A stretch of 64,000 bases of DNA from Aquibacillus saliphilus (GCF_020404745.1 NZ_JAIZAP010000018.1:1-64000); one strand, 5' to 3'; positions 1 to 8,141 are shown, numbered from the stretch's first letter. The notes: generated by a model not told the origin, from the sequence alone. A program made the numbers and translations.

Positions 1-109
1 ATCATTTTAAATGAGTAAGATCCCTCAGAGACGATGAGGTTGATAGGTTCGAGGTGGAAGCGTGGTGACACGTGTAGCTGACGAATACTAATAGATCGAG
101 GACTTAACT
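1..109 (+). rRNA. 23S ribosomal RNA, 3' end (partial)
   Basis: The first ~109 bases match the conserved 3' terminus of Firmicutes 23S rRNA: the GTTGATAGGTTCGAGGTGGAAG stretch, the GTGGTGACAC hairpin, and the ending AATAGATCGAGGACTTAAC. The gene begins outside the window. The exact 3' end is estimated from the Bacillus 23S terminus and may be off by a few bases. It is followed by 5S rRNA and a tRNA array, the usual order of a Bacillus rrn operon. Confidence 0.95.
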
Positions 110-190
110 AAAAAATTATAAAGCGTAAAGATTGATGTCTTGTTCTTCTTATCTAGTTTTGAAGGTGCATAGCCTTTAAATATACCTGTT

Positions 191-308
191 GGTCTAGTGG
201 CAATAGCGGAGAGGTCACACCTGTTCCCATGCCGAACACAGTAGTTAAGCTCTCCAGCGCCCATGGTAGTTGGGGCTTTGCCCCTGCGAGAGTAGGACGC
301 CGCTAGGC
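191..308 (+). rRNA. rrf: 5S ribosomal RNA
   Basis: The segment contains the highly conserved 5S core (GAGGTCACACCTGTTCCCAT, then CCGAACAC and AGTTAAGCTCT) and ends in GAGTAGGACGCCGCTAGGC. The 5' bases GGTCTAGTGG pair with the 3' bases CCGCTAGGC to form helix I, which sets both ends to within 1-2 nt. About 118 nt, normal for Bacillaceae. It lies ~80 bp after 23S and ~70 bp before the first tRNA. Confidence 0.95.
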
Positions 309-376
309 AATGGTTTGGATTGTGTGTTTAAATAGTGGCCCGCAGGGGTACAAATCTCTGTGGGTCATTAATATTT

Positions 377-452
377 GGAGGATTAGCTCAGCTGGGAGAG
401 CACCTGCCTTACAAGCAGGGGGTCGTAGGTTCGAGCCCTACATCCTCCACCA
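377..452 (+). tRNA. tRNA-Val (TAC)
   Basis: Full cloverleaf with 7-bp acceptor (GGAGGAT/ATCCTCC), loop CTTACAA (anticodon TAC) and encoded CCA. First gene of a 24-tRNA array behind 5S rRNA. Identical in sequence to the copy at 2641-2716. Confidence 0.97.
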
Positions 453-487
453 TTTAAATCATTATTGTAGGTTTATTCCCACATTAT

Positions 488-565
<78 letters not shown>

Positions 566-598
566 ATAACGTTGTTTATTTTAACTTCGTTAAAAAAT

Positions 599-675
599 GG
601 TCCGGTAGTTCAGTTGGTTAGAATGCCTGCCTGTCACGCAGGAGGTCGCGGGTTCGAGTCCCGTCCGGACCGCCA
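599..675 (+). tRNA. tRNA-Asp (GTC)
   Basis: Acceptor GGTCCGG/CCGGACC, anticodon loop CTGTCAC (GTC), discriminator G, CCA encoded. Confidence 0.97.
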
Positions 676-678
676 TAT

Positions 679-754
<76 letters not shown>

Positions 755-786
755 TCTAGTAAATTTTATAGCAATAGCTAAATCAA

Positions 787-862
787 GAGCCATTAGCTCA
801 GTCGGTAGAGCATCTGACTTTTAATCAGAGGGTCGAAGGTTCAAGTCCTTCATGGCTCACCA
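787..862 (+). tRNA. tRNA-Lys (TTT)
   Basis: Acceptor GAGCCAT/ATGGCTC, anticodon loop CTTTTAA (TTT), CCA encoded. Confidence 0.97.
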
Positions 863-894
863 AAGTTTTTTGCTTTTGCAAAATAACTAATTTA

Positions 895-976
895 GCGGGT
901 GTGGCGGAATTGGCAGACGCGCTAGACTTAGGATCTAGTGTCTTATGACGTGGGGGTTCAAGTCCCTCCACCCGCA
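895..976 (+). tRNA. tRNA-Leu (TAG)
   Basis: Class II tRNA with a long variable arm; acceptor GCGGGTG/CACCCGC, anticodon loop CTTAGGA (TAG). CCA is not encoded (ATTAT follows), so CCA must be added after transcription. Confidence 0.96.
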
Positions 977-984
977 TTATATAC

Positions 985-1059
985 GCGGAAGTAGTTCAGT
1001 GGTAGAACATCACCTTGCCAAGGTGGGGGTCGCGGGTTCGAATCCCGTCTTCCGCTCCA
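985..1059 (+). tRNA. tRNA-Gly (GCC)
   Basis: Acceptor GCGGAAG/CTTCCGC, anticodon loop TTGCCAA (GCC), discriminator T, CCA encoded. Confidence 0.97.
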
Positions 1060-1074
1060 TTTTCATCATGCCAT

Positions 1075-1163
1075 GCCGGGGTGGCGGAATTGGCAGACGC
1101 ACAGGACTTAAAATCCTGCGGTGGGTTTCCACCGTGCCGGTTCGAGTCCGGCCCTCGGCACCA
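1075..1163 (+). tRNA. tRNA-Leu (TAA)
   Basis: Class II tRNA with a long variable arm (GGTGGG...CCACC), anticodon loop CTTAAAA (TAA), CCA encoded. Confidence 0.97.
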
Positions 1164-1167
1164 TTTA

Positions 1168-1244
1168 GCGCCCGTAGCTCAATTGGATAGAGCACTTGAC
1201 TACGAATCAAGAGGTTAGAGGTTCGAGTCCTCTCGGGCGCACCA
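1168..1244 (+). tRNA. tRNA-Arg (ACG)
   Basis: Acceptor GCGCCCG/CGGGCGC, anticodon loop CTACGAA (ACG, normally read as ICG after deamination), CCA encoded. Confidence 0.97.
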
Positions 1245-1248
1245 TTTA

Positions 1249-1325
1249 CGGGAAGTAGCTCAGCTTGGTAGAGCACTTGGTTTGGGACCAAGGGGTCGCA
1301 GGTTCAAATCCTGTCTTCCCGACCA
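1249..1325 (+). tRNA. tRNA-Pro (TGG)
   Basis: Acceptor CGGGAAG/CTTCCCG, anticodon loop TTTGGGA (TGG), CCA encoded. Confidence 0.97.
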
Positions 1326-1341
1326 TTGATTATTTTATTAT

Positions 1342-1414
1342 GGGGCCTTAGCTCAGCTGGGAGAGCGCCTGCCTTGCACGCAGGAGGTCAGCGGTTCGAT
1401 CCCGCTAGGCTCCA
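1342..1414 (+). tRNA. tRNA-Ala (TGC)
   Basis: Acceptor GGGGCCT/AGGCTCC with one G-U pair, anticodon loop CTTGCAC (TGC). CCA is not encoded. Confidence 0.96.
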
Positions 1415-1430
1415 TTTCACATTTTATTTT

Positions 1431-1504
1431 GGCGGTGTAGCTCAGCTGGCTAGAGCGTACGGTTCATACCCGTGAGGTCGGGGGTTCGATCCCCTCCGCC
1501 GCTA
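1431..1504 (+). tRNA. Elongator tRNA-Met (CAT)
   Basis: Acceptor GGCGGTG/CGCCGCT with G1-U72, anticodon loop TTCATAC (CAT). It lacks the C1-A72 mismatch and triple G-C pairs of the initiator, and differs from the Ile-type CAT tRNA that follows. CCA is not encoded. Confidence 0.93.
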
Positions 1505-1509
1505 CTTTA

Positions 1510-1586
1510 GGACCCTTAGCTCAGTTGGTTAGAGCTATCGGCTCATAACCGATCGGTCGCAGGTTCGAATCCTGCAGGGTCCACCA
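1510..1586 (+). tRNA. tRNA-Ile2 (CAT, lysidine type)
   Basis: Anticodon CAT in a body (acceptor GGACCCT/AGGGTCC, anticodon arm ATCGG/CCGAT) that resembles the Bacillus tRNA-Ile(CAU), whose C34 is changed to lysidine by TilS to read AUA. Third CAT tRNA of the array. CCA encoded. Confidence 0.88.
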
Positions 1587-1603
1587 TCAAAGAAAAATAA
1601 TAC

Positions 1604-1696
1604 GGAGGAGTACCCAAGTTTGGCTGAAGGGATCGGTCTTGAAAACCGACAGGGGCTTCATCGCCCGCGGGGGTTCGAATCCCTCCTCCTCCTCCA
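1604..1696 (+). tRNA. tRNA-Ser (TGA)
   Basis: Class II tRNA, acceptor GGAGGAG/CTCCTCC, anticodon loop CTTGAAA (TGA), long variable arm, CCA encoded. The discriminator base reads T (73) where G is usual for serine tRNAs, including the Ser(GCT) gene at 2402. Confidence 0.95.
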
Positions 1697-1722
1697 TCTT
1701 TTTTTGATGAATCACTTACAAT

Positions 1723-1798
<76 letters not shown>

Positions 1799-1872
1799 TT
1801 AATATATGAATAAACGTTAAACTATTATTCGATGAGTAAATTACATGTCATCATAAACAATGTTAACTTTAT

Positions 1873-1949
1873 GGCGGTTGTGGCGAAGGGGTTAACGCAC
1901 CGGATTGTGATTCCGGCATACGTGGGTTCAATTCCCATCAGCCGCCCCA
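1873..1949 (+). tRNA. tRNA-His (GTG)
   Basis: Acceptor GCGGTTG/CAGCCGC plus the extra encoded G-1 opposite C73 that identifies histidine tRNAs. Anticodon loop TTGTGAT (GTG), CCA encoded. Confidence 0.97.
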
Positions 1950-2004
1950 TTTCCTTTGAATATTGAAAATAAATGTGAATTATAATGATTTATTCCAACA
2001 AAAT

Positions 2005-2078
2005 GCGGGTGTAGTTTAGTGGTAAAACCTCAGCCTTCCAAGCTGATGTCGAGGGTTCAATTCCCTTCACCCGCTCCA
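2005..2078 (+). tRNA. tRNA-Gly (TCC)
   Basis: Acceptor GCGGGTG/CACCCGC, anticodon loop CTTCCAA (TCC), CCA encoded. Confidence 0.97.
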
Positions 2079-2081
2079 CTA

Positions 2082-2155
<74 letters not shown>

Positions 2156-2224
2156 TTATTGCATAAAACCTTAGTGGTTTAAGATTTCTTGCTAGGAAGT
2201 GCAATTTGTTTTACTTTTTAACTT

Positions 2225-2298
2225 GCGCCCTTAGCTCAGCAGGATAGAGCAACAGCCTTCTAAGCTGTGGGTCAGAGGTTCGAATCCTCTAGGGCGCA
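2225..2298 (+). tRNA. tRNA-Arg (TCT)
   Basis: Acceptor GCGCCCT/AGGGCGC, anticodon loop CTTCTAA (TCT). CCA is not encoded. Confidence 0.96.
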
Positions 2299-2324
2299 TA
2301 AGCTACAATCAAATTTATGATTAT

Positions 2325-2399
2325 TCCACAGTAGCTCAGTGGTAGAGCTATCGGCTGTTAACCGATCGGTCGTAGGTTCGAATCCTACCTGTGGAGCCA
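2325..2399 (+). tRNA. tRNA-Asn (GTT)
   Basis: Acceptor TCCACAG/CTGTGGA, anticodon loop CTGTTAA (GTT), discriminator G, CCA encoded. Confidence 0.97.
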
Positions 2400-2401
2400 G
2401 T

Positions 2402-2492
2402 GGGGAAGTACTCAAGTGGCTGAAGAGGCGCCCCTGCTAAGGGTGTAGGTCGTGTAAGCGATGCGAGGGTTCAAATCCCTCCTTCCCCGCCA
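2402..2492 (+). tRNA. tRNA-Ser (GCT)
   Basis: Class II tRNA, acceptor GGGGAAG/CTTCCCC, anticodon loop CTGCTAA (GCT), discriminator G, CCA encoded. Confidence 0.96.
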
Positions 2493-2500
2493 TTTCAAAT

Positions 2501-2575
2501 GGCCCGTTGGTCAAGTGGTTAAGACACCGCCCTTTCACGGCGGTATCACGGGTTCGAATCCCGTACGGGTCACCA
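2501..2575 (+). tRNA. tRNA-Glu (TTC)
   Basis: Acceptor GGCCCGT/ACGGGTC, anticodon loop CTTTCAC (TTC), CCA encoded. Confidence 0.97.
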
Positions 2576-2640
2576 TATTACAATAAAGTATATAATAAAC
2601 TGTGTCTTGCTTTATTATATTTACGATTATAAATTTGACC

Positions 2641-2716
2641 GGAGGATTAGCTCAGCTGGGAGAGCACCTGCCTTACAAGCAGGGGGTCGTAGGTTCGAGC
2701 CCTACATCCTCCACCA
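2641..2716 (+). tRNA. tRNA-Val (TAC), second copy
   Basis: Base-for-base identical to the tRNA-Val at 377-452, CCA included. The two copies sit near the two ends of the array. Confidence 0.97.
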
Positions 2717-2772
2717 TTTAATTTCTAATTATCCTAAAACTTTTAAAATAAAAAGTATGCTATGTATTTTAT

Positions 2773-2847
2773 TGGGCTATAGCCAAGCGGTAAGGCAACG
2801 GTTTTTGGTATCGTCACGCGCTGGTTCGAATCCAGCTAGCCCAGCCA
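2773..2847 (+). tRNA. tRNA-Gln (TTG)
   Basis: Acceptor TGGGCTA/TAGCCCA, anticodon loop TTTTGGT (TTG), discriminator G, CCA encoded. Last intact tRNA of the array; no Cys, Trp or Tyr tRNA is present in the window. Confidence 0.96.
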
Positions 2848-2973
2848 TTACATATAATATTAGTAAATATCTTACATATAGAAACATATAAGAAAGTGTC
2901 GATTCATTTGATCCCTTTATGCCTATTACAGCTTGGAGGAACATTAATTCGAATCCAGCGATACTTATTTCTT

Positions 2974-3022
2974 AAAAAAGATGTCAATTGGTTTTTAAAA
3001 AACCAATTGACATCTTTTTTTT
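2974..3022 (+). terminator. Terminator of the rRNA-tRNA operon
   Basis: A ~23-bp near-perfect stem built on GATGTCAATTGGTTTTT and its complement, followed by eight T. It lies 127 nt after tRNA-Gln. Confidence 0.9.
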
Positions 3023-3040
3023 ATTCATCATGATTGTGTG

Positions 3041-3082
3041 TCCTTCAATTTTTTAAAAATGAATTTTTAAAAAATTGAAGGA
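3041..3082. repeat. Perfect 20-bp inverted repeat with 2-nt spacer
   Basis: TCCTTCAATTTTTTAAAAAT (3041-3060) is exactly complementary to 3063-3082, with only GA between them. No T-run follows, so it is not an ordinary terminator. It lies 61 bp before the peptidase S66 gene. Confidence 0.85.
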
Positions 3083-3142
3083 TTTCAACGTACTTAATCG
3101 AAATAGTAATGAAACAAATTCAAGCTAAAGGTGGATGTCCGT

Positions 3143-4174
3143 GTGTTGATAAAACCAAAAATGTTGAAGCGAGGAGACCGTGTGGCAACAGTAAGCCCTT
3201 CTTGGGGAGGAGCAGGTGAATCGGATTTAAAATGGCGTTATGAGCAGGGTGTGAAAAGATTAAGAGAAGTTTTTGGTCTAGATGTTGTCGCTATGCCGAA
3301 TAGTCTGAAGGGTTCGGAATTTATTTATCAAAATCCACAGGCTCGCGCTGAGGACCTTATGACGGCATTTAAGGATAAAAATATTAAAGCAATTTTTGTG
3401 AACATTGGGGGTGAGGATAGCATTCGGTTGCTTCCCTACATTGATTTTAATGTAATTCATGATAATCCTAAGATATTTATCGGATATTCAGATGCTACTG
3501 TGTCCCATTTATTTTGTCATAAAGCTGGCATCTCATCATTTTATGGTCCAGCAATTCTAGTAGACTTTGCTGAGAACATAGAGATGGATCCTTATACGAT
3601 TGACATGGTCAAACGAACGCTGTTTTCGAATGAGGTTATTAGTGAAATTCCTCCAGCTAATCTATGGACAAGTGAGCGTTTAGAATGGATTGAGGAAAAC
3701 AAAAATAAGCGACGTAAGATGCAACCAAACAAGGGGTATGAATTAATTCAGGGGACTGGTACCGTTAAGGGTCGTTTAATTGGTGGCTGCATTGAGGTAT
3801 TGGAATTCGCTAAACAAACTGAAATTTGGCCAGAGCAGAAATACTGGGAGGAAAGCATCCTTTTCTTTGAAACATCGGAAGAAAAGCCTGAGCCTAATCT
3901 ACTTAAATATTGGTTGCGGAATTATGCTGCTCAAGGTATTTTACAAAAAGCCAAGGGTATTATTTTTGGTAAACCACAGGACGAGAGGTATTACCAAGAA
4001 TATAAAGATGAAATTTTAACTGTTATGAATGAATATAATATAGAAGATTTACCGATTTTATATAATTTGAATTTCGGCCATACCGAACCAAAGTTTATTT
4101 TACCTTATGGTGCACTAGCGGAGATTGATTGTGAAAAAGTCAGTTTCTCGATTCTTGAAAGTGGAGTCGAATAA
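3143..4174 (+). CDS. S66 family LD-carboxypeptidase / MccF-like peptidase
   Basis: Serine peptidase of family S66 (343 aa). These enzymes either trim the terminal D-Ala from muropeptide tetrapeptides (LdcA) or cleave amide bonds of aminoacyl-nucleotides such as microcin C (MccF). The N-terminal GDRVATVSPSWGG, the nucleophile motif GYSDAT, the Glu region IGGCIEVLEF and the His region FGHTEPKFILPYG supply the Ser-Glu-His triad. Length and the NLWTSERLEW insert favour the MccF-like branch. AAAGGTGG at 3128-3134 best serves the GTG at 3143, giving the family-typical N-terminus MLIKPKMLKRGD; the longer frame from 3131 would overlap that site. No signal peptide, so cytoplasmic. A VOC-fold gene follows 18 bp on. 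Confidence 0.88.
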   Translation: MLIKPKMLKRGDRVATVSPSWGGAGESDLKWRYEQGVKRLREVFGLDVVAMPNSLKGSEFIYQNPQARAEDLMTAFKDKNIKAIFVNIGGEDSIRLLPYIDFNVIHDNPKIFIGYSDATVSHLFCHKAGISSFYGPAILVDFAENIEMDPYTIDMVKRTLFSNEVISEIPPANLWTSERLEWIEENKNKRRKMQPNKGYELIQGTGTVKGRLIGGCIEVLEFAKQTEIWPEQKYWEESILFFETSEEKPEPNLLKYWLRNYAAQGILQKAKGIIFGKPQDERYYQEYKDEILTVMNEYNIEDLPILYNLNFGHTEPKFILPYGALAEIDCEKVSFSILESGVE

Positions 4175-4192
4175 ATTTTAGGAGATGAAGGA

Positions 4193-4636
4193 ATGAATCG
4201 TTTAAATTTAATTACATTGGGTGTCAAAAACATGGTCGAATCACTTCATTTTTATCGTGAAGGACTGGGATTCGAACTAGTAGTACATGGAAATGAAACA
4301 AATCCAGATGTTATATTTTTTAATAATGGTGGTACAAAAATCTCTCTATTTCAAATTGATCAACTAAGAAAGGATATCAATGAGGATAACCCTCCAGCTT
4401 ATGGGCACGGATTTGGTGGAATTACACTTGCATATAACGGAAAATCAAAAGAAGAAGTAGACGAAATCTTCGTCTTAGCTGAAAAAGCTGGAGCAAAAAT
4501 AACTAAGAAACCCACAACCGTATTTTGGGGAGGGTATAGTGGATATTTTCAAGATCCTAATGGATTTTATTGGGAAGTGGCGTATGGTGATAACTGGGAG
4601 TTTGATCAGAACGATATGTTGATTATTGGTGGCTAA
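4193..4636 (+). CDS. VOC superfamily (glyoxalase/bleomycin-resistance fold) protein
   Basis: A single-chain VOC protein of 147 aa with two beta-alpha-beta-beta-beta modules: residues ~4-60 (LITLGVKNMVESLHFYREGLGFE) and ~70-135, ending in the typical FQDPNGFYWEVAYGD. The terminal Glu is a usual metal ligand. Members are glyoxalases, dioxygenases or drug-binding proteins; the substrate cannot be read from sequence. Good site GGAGATGAAGGA before the ATG. It follows the S66 peptidase by 18 bp, so the two probably share a transcript, which may point to a joint detoxification role (inference only). Confidence 0.85.
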   Translation: MNRLNLITLGVKNMVESLHFYREGLGFELVVHGNETNPDVIFFNNGGTKISLFQIDQLRKDINEDNPPAYGHGFGGITLAYNGKSKEEVDEIFVLAEKAGAKITKKPTTVFWGGYSGYFQDPNGFYWEVAYGDNWEFDQNDMLIIGG

Positions 4637-4750
4637 CAAGGAGGAATTGTAACGAGGCCTTCTTCTATTGTATGTAATTAATAGTAAGGATTTGACTCAT
4701 GTTAGTGTGATTTTAAACTCGGTAACTAATTAATGATAAATTGTTTTAAA

Positions 4751-4783
4751 GAGGTCACATTAACTTTAGTGATCTCAATTTTT
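4751..4783 (+). terminator. Terminator after the VOC gene
   Basis: Stem GAGGTCAC/GTGATCTC (one G-U pair) with a 10-nt loop, followed by AATTTTT. Confidence 0.75.
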
Positions 4784-4792
4784 ATGTTAGAA

Positions 4793-4827
4793 AAAACACG
4801 ACAGTTCATTTGGGAATGTCGTGTTTT
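4793..4827. terminator. Bidirectional terminator (serves the amidase gene on minus)
   Basis: Stem AAAACACGACA / TGTCGTGTTTT with a 13-nt loop, A-run on the left and T-run on the right, so it can work on both strands. It lies 8 bp beyond the stop of the minus-strand amidase. Confidence 0.85.
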
Positions 4828-4834
4828 AAAGAAT

Positions 4835-5875
4835 CTAGTTATCTAATTCCATTTCAATGTATCTTCTAGTATTAGGGCCATAAATACCGTCATTTGCTAA
4901 AGCAGTGTACATGGATTGGAATCTTTTTACCGCATCTTCTGTTAATGGTCCAAATAATCCATCAATTTGTTTTGGGTCAAAATTTATTTCTTTTAAGGCA
5001 CGTTGTAATTGCTTTACTCCTGGACCATTGTCACCTCGTTGTAAAGTTACATCCGGAAGTGGAAAATCGTTAATAAGTGTACTGCTATTTGTAATTTCTT
5101 TTAGCTTATCTATTGTTTGAGGTCCAACTAGACCATCGACCATTAGTCCGTACTGTCTTTGGAATTTCATTACAGTTCGTTTCGTTTCCGGTCCATATTG
5201 TCCGTCAATACCATAGGTTGGTAAGTTAAAGCCAGACTTAACTAAATCTTGTTGAACTTCTCTGACAAACTGCCCCGAGTCACCAACATCTAGTGGTAAA
5301 TCAACTGATGAGCCTTGCACAACTGGTTCAGTTATATCTTCATTCCCCTGAAAATATCGATCATAGGCGCGTTCTATATCATTAATAAAATCGTTCCAAG
5401 ATATTCCGTGTTTATTCAAAGCATTTTGTGGATCCGTTCGACGCGAAGGATCTAAGGTACTATGTGCAACAATATCTGAGCTTGGATCTAAGTTATATTC
5501 ATCTATGAGATAGGCGTGATACCATACATATCTTTTGTACGCTTCTTCAAAATTAATGTTTCCGCCATAGGCAAGTTCTACGCCAATTGCTGCATCGTTT
5601 GCATCTTCACCGTATATTCGATTATCTGCAGCTACATTGTAACGAACATGCCAAGCCTTTTCGTTTAACGGAATAATCTCTAAAATAGTATTGTCATCTA
5701 TAAATGTGTGTGCTGATGCTGTTGGGTCAACATTTTCAAAGTAATTCCTATTCGCGTATGCAGAAGATCCTGGATTTCCCGTATCATGGCTAACGATAAA
5801 CTCTACATTCTGAAGTCTTTGACCAGGTCTTGAATTTCCAATGCTAATATAATCTTTTGTTATCTGATATGGCAT
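4835..5875 (-). CDS. N-acetylmuramoyl-L-alanine amidase (PGRP fold) with two peptidoglycan-binding domains
   Basis: Cleaves the MurNAc-L-Ala bond of peptidoglycan. Residues ~1-175 form the amidase_2/PGRP domain with zinc-ligand regions VSHDTGN and AHSTLDPSRRTDP. Two PG_binding_1 repeats follow: ~193-265 (LDVGDSGQFVREVQQDL ... GLVGPQTIDKL) and ~273-345 (RGDNGPGVKQLQRAL ... GIYGPNTRRYI). The layout resembles Bacillus prophage/sporulation amidases of the XlyA/CwlA type. No signal peptide is visible, so release would need lysis, a holin or a mother-cell role; no phage genes surround it. The site GAGGTG before AAAAAT-ATG favours the start at 5875 (346 aa); an upstream GTG at 5884 overlaps that site. 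Confidence 0.9.
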   Translation of the reverse strand: MPYQITKDYISIGNSRPGQRLQNVEFIVSHDTGNPGSSAYANRNYFENVDPTASAHTFIDDNTILEIIPLNEKAWHVRYNVAADNRIYGEDANDAAIGVELAYGGNINFEEAYKRYVWYHAYLIDEYNLDPSSDIVAHSTLDPSRRTDPQNALNKHGISWNDFINDIERAYDRYFQGNEDITEPVVQGSSVDLPLDVGDSGQFVREVQQDLVKSGFNLPTYGIDGQYGPETKRTVMKFQRQYGLMVDGLVGPQTIDKLKEITNSSTLINDFPLPDVTLQRGDNGPGVKQLQRALKEINFDPKQIDGLFGPLTEDAVKRFQSMYTALANDGIYGPNTRRYIEMELDN

Positions 5876-6101
5876 ATTTTTCACCTCACAATATTAAAAT
5901 TTTAAAAAATGACTTCCTTCTGAATTACTATATTAAAGTTTTATAAGATTGTGAGATAAAAAGGCTGTAGTTACCAATGAAATCAATGGATGACCTAAAT
6001 ACAGGATTTCTTAATAATCTAGCTGTCCTCAGTAAGAAATTTTCTTTTTTTATTTGAAAATTCTATCTGAGTTACGCTTACAGAATTAAACTACAAAACT
6101 G

Positions 6102-6596
6102 CTATGCTCTAATCCTAACTGGAGTTCCAATTGGTACAATCGAAGCAAGCTCTTCGACATCGCTGTTATACATACGAACACAGCCTCTTGAAACATAACT
6201 TCCAATTGAAGAAGGGTCATTTGTTCCATGAATACCGTAATATTTCTTAGACAAACTCATCCACATAGTTCCGAAAGGTCCTCCAGGATTCGGAGCTTTA
6301 TTAATAATAATAAAATCACCGATAGGAGTTTCATGTAGCATTCTACCTACTCCAACAGGGTAAATCTTTTGTATTTGCCCATTTAATAATAATGTAAGCG
6401 TCCTGTCAGATAAATCAATAATTATCGAATAAGGAATTTCTTCAGGTAATGGGAAACCTGGAATAATAAGTTTTTGTCCTACATAGATAACATCTGGACT
6501 TATTTGTGGATTAGCTTGGAGTATTGCTTGAAGAGGTATCCGGTAATCTTCAGAAATAGACGTTAGTGTTTCACCAGCTCTTACAGTATGAATCAT
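6102..6596 (-). CDS. ykuD: L,D-transpeptidase YkuD with LysM domain
   Basis: Cross-links or remodels peptidoglycan by L,D-transpeptidation. An N-terminal LysM (residues 1-49, [19 protein letters not shown] ... [10 protein letters not shown]) binds glycan. The YkuD catalytic domain (~55-164) carries the signature [20 protein letters not shown] with catalytic His and Cys. At 164 aa it equals B. subtilis YkuD in length and domain order, and stretches such as NPGGPFG and YYGIHGTN are family hallmarks. In B. subtilis ykuD is linked to sporulation. No signal peptide. Monocistronic, on the same strand as the amidase but 217 bp upstream of it. Confidence 0.93.
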   Translation of the reverse strand: MIHTVRAGETLTSISEDYRIPLQAILQANPQISPDVIYVGQKLIIPGFPLPEEIPYSIIIDLSDRTLTLLLNGQIQKIYPVGVGRMLHETPIGDFIIINKAPNPGGPFGTMWMSLSKKYYGIHGTNDPSSIGSYVSRGCVRMYNSDVEELASIVPIGTPVRIRA

Positions 6597-6671
6597 AATT
6601 TGACCTCCATTTGTTTAGTACAATAGTCTATTCAAAATGGCAAGCCAATGTTTCTTATCAGATGCATACTA

Positions 6672-7337
6672 TCATTCTTTTTTATAAATTGTTAGTAAAT
6701 AGTCTTTATCTCTTACTGTTGCTAAAAATATCTTTTTAATATCGCTATATCCTTGTGATTGAAGTTCTCTTATTAACCAATGTTTATCCTTCCTTATTGA
6801 TTTTAAGTTGTTGTTTTGAATTTTACCTTCAACAATAGCTGCTACCGGAAATCCCTCATCAACTATATGTAAATCCAAATGGCTGGGTGTAATAGAAGCT
6901 TTATCTCTTTTTGGCAAAATACTGATATTACCGTTAGGTTCTAATAATGCATAATCAACGTCATTAATATCAAAATAACCAGCAGAACGAATAGAAGATA
7001 GTAACTCCATTAATGGATAACGACTATTTCTTAAATTATCAGACATGATTTTCCCGTTTTTAATTAAAAAAGTAGGATCACCCATAAGAAGCTTATTTAA
7101 TTTGTTCCATAGGCTTAATTTAGAAATAGTTAAATAGATGATAACTATTACCACAACGCCTGCAATCCCTTGAGCTGTACCTTGTACTTTAATTGAACCA
7201 AATAGTAAGTATGCTAAGAAGAAAATAGCTCCAAAATCTTGTGGTGTTAACTGGGCTAGCGCAGTTTTACCTAAAACGCGAATAGCTGCTATGTAAATGA
7301 TATATAAAATAATTACTTGTCCAATAAAAAGTAGCAT
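6672..7337 (-). CDS. DUF421 / YetF-type membrane protein
   Basis: A 221-aa protein with N-terminal membrane segments at about residues 3-20 (IGQVIILYIIYIAAIRVLG), 33-50 and 55-73, then a soluble C-terminal domain with the DUF421 core (NSRYPLMELLSSIRSAGYFDINDVDYALLEPNG). B. subtilis paralogues include YetF, YdfR and YrbG; several are sporulation- or stress-linked but of unknown biochemical function. Start supported by AGAGGTG 5 nt before the ATG. It is divergent from the methyltransferase gene that begins at 7512. Confidence 0.85.
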   Translation of the reverse strand: MLLFIGQVIILYIIYIAAIRVLGKTALAQLTPQDFGAIFFLAYLLFGSIKVQGTAQGIAGVVVIVIIYLTISKLSLWNKLNKLLMGDPTFLIKNGKIMSDNLRNSRYPLMELLSSIRSAGYFDINDVDYALLEPNGNISILPKRDKASITPSHLDLHIVDEGFPVAAIVEGKIQNNNLKSIRKDKHWLIRELQSQGYSDIKKIFLATVRDKDYLLTIYKKE

Positions 7338-7511
7338 AATTACACCTCTAAGGTTATTGATAATTTCTTACAATACAATGTTTTGTTTATTTGTCTGAAA
7401 ATATGCAACTGGCAGGGAATACGTATTTTAATGGGTATTTCCATTAATTCACATAATAGAAGATATACTTCTGACGTAAACTAGTTGAAAATCATCAAAA
7501 GGAGTATATTA

Positions 7512-8096
7512 ATGGAATTATCCCCTGCTTTATACCATAAGCTTATCCGACCAAAATGGAGCACTCAAAAACATATCCATCAAAATGTTAAAGAATACTT
7601 TGATTTTAAAAATAAAAAAATCCTGGATTTTGGTGCAGGCACAGGAGCGAATTGTTCATTATGTTCACCGAATGGGTATTACGGGATTGATCCAGATATA
7701 AATAGAATTAATTATGCAAAACAAGTGTATCCTGAATATAGCTTTGAAGTATTTCAGGATGACACAATTCAATTAAAGGAATTTTCAGTTGATATGGTCT
7801 TAATAGTGGCAGTGTTACATCATATCCCTCCGGTACAAATAGAAACGTATATAAAGGAATTTAAAAGAATTCTAAAACCAGATGAGGGTAAAATTATTGT
7901 TATTGAGCCTTGCTTTACTAATAACAATTCTTTTAGTAATTGGTTTATGAAAAATAATGATAATGGTGACTATATTCAAGGTGAGCAAGGATATTTAAAC
8001 TATTTTCATCAACAAGGGTTTATCCCTAAAGTTCTAAAAAAATATCGAAAACACTTTTTATATAATGAATTATTTTTTTGTGCTTCCCTTTCTTGA
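7512..8096 (+). CDS. Class I SAM-dependent methyltransferase, substrate unknown
   Basis: 194 aa with a Rossmann-type methyltransferase fold: motif I ILDFGAGTGANCSL (SAM binding), acidic GIDPDINR at strand 2, MVLIVAVLHHIPP as motif IV and an ILKPDEGKIIVIEP motif. The first residues MELSPALYHKLIRPKW look like a substrate-lid helix. AAAAGGAG at ~7497-7504 fits the ATG at 7512; an in-frame TTG at 7485 has no ribosome site. No partner genes: it stands between a divergent DUF421 gene and the convergent cys operon, so its substrate is unknown. Confidence 0.82.
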   Translation: MELSPALYHKLIRPKWSTQKHIHQNVKEYFDFKNKKILDFGAGTGANCSLCSPNGYYGIDPDINRINYAKQVYPEYSFEVFQDDTIQLKEFSVDMVLIVAVLHHIPPVQIETYIKEFKRILKPDEGKIIVIEPCFTNNNSFSNWFMKNNDNGDYIQGEQGYLNYFHQQGFIPKVLKKYRKHFLYNELFFCASLS

Positions 8097-8141
8097 AGAG
8101 CTCAAGATAATCAGTTTCCTAACAAGGTAACAAACAACCAT

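Noticed and set aside
4835-6596. A prophage lysis module (amidase plus YkuD)
   Set aside because: No holin, tail or integrase genes nearby; YkuD and PGRP amidases are common chromosomal genes in sporeformers.
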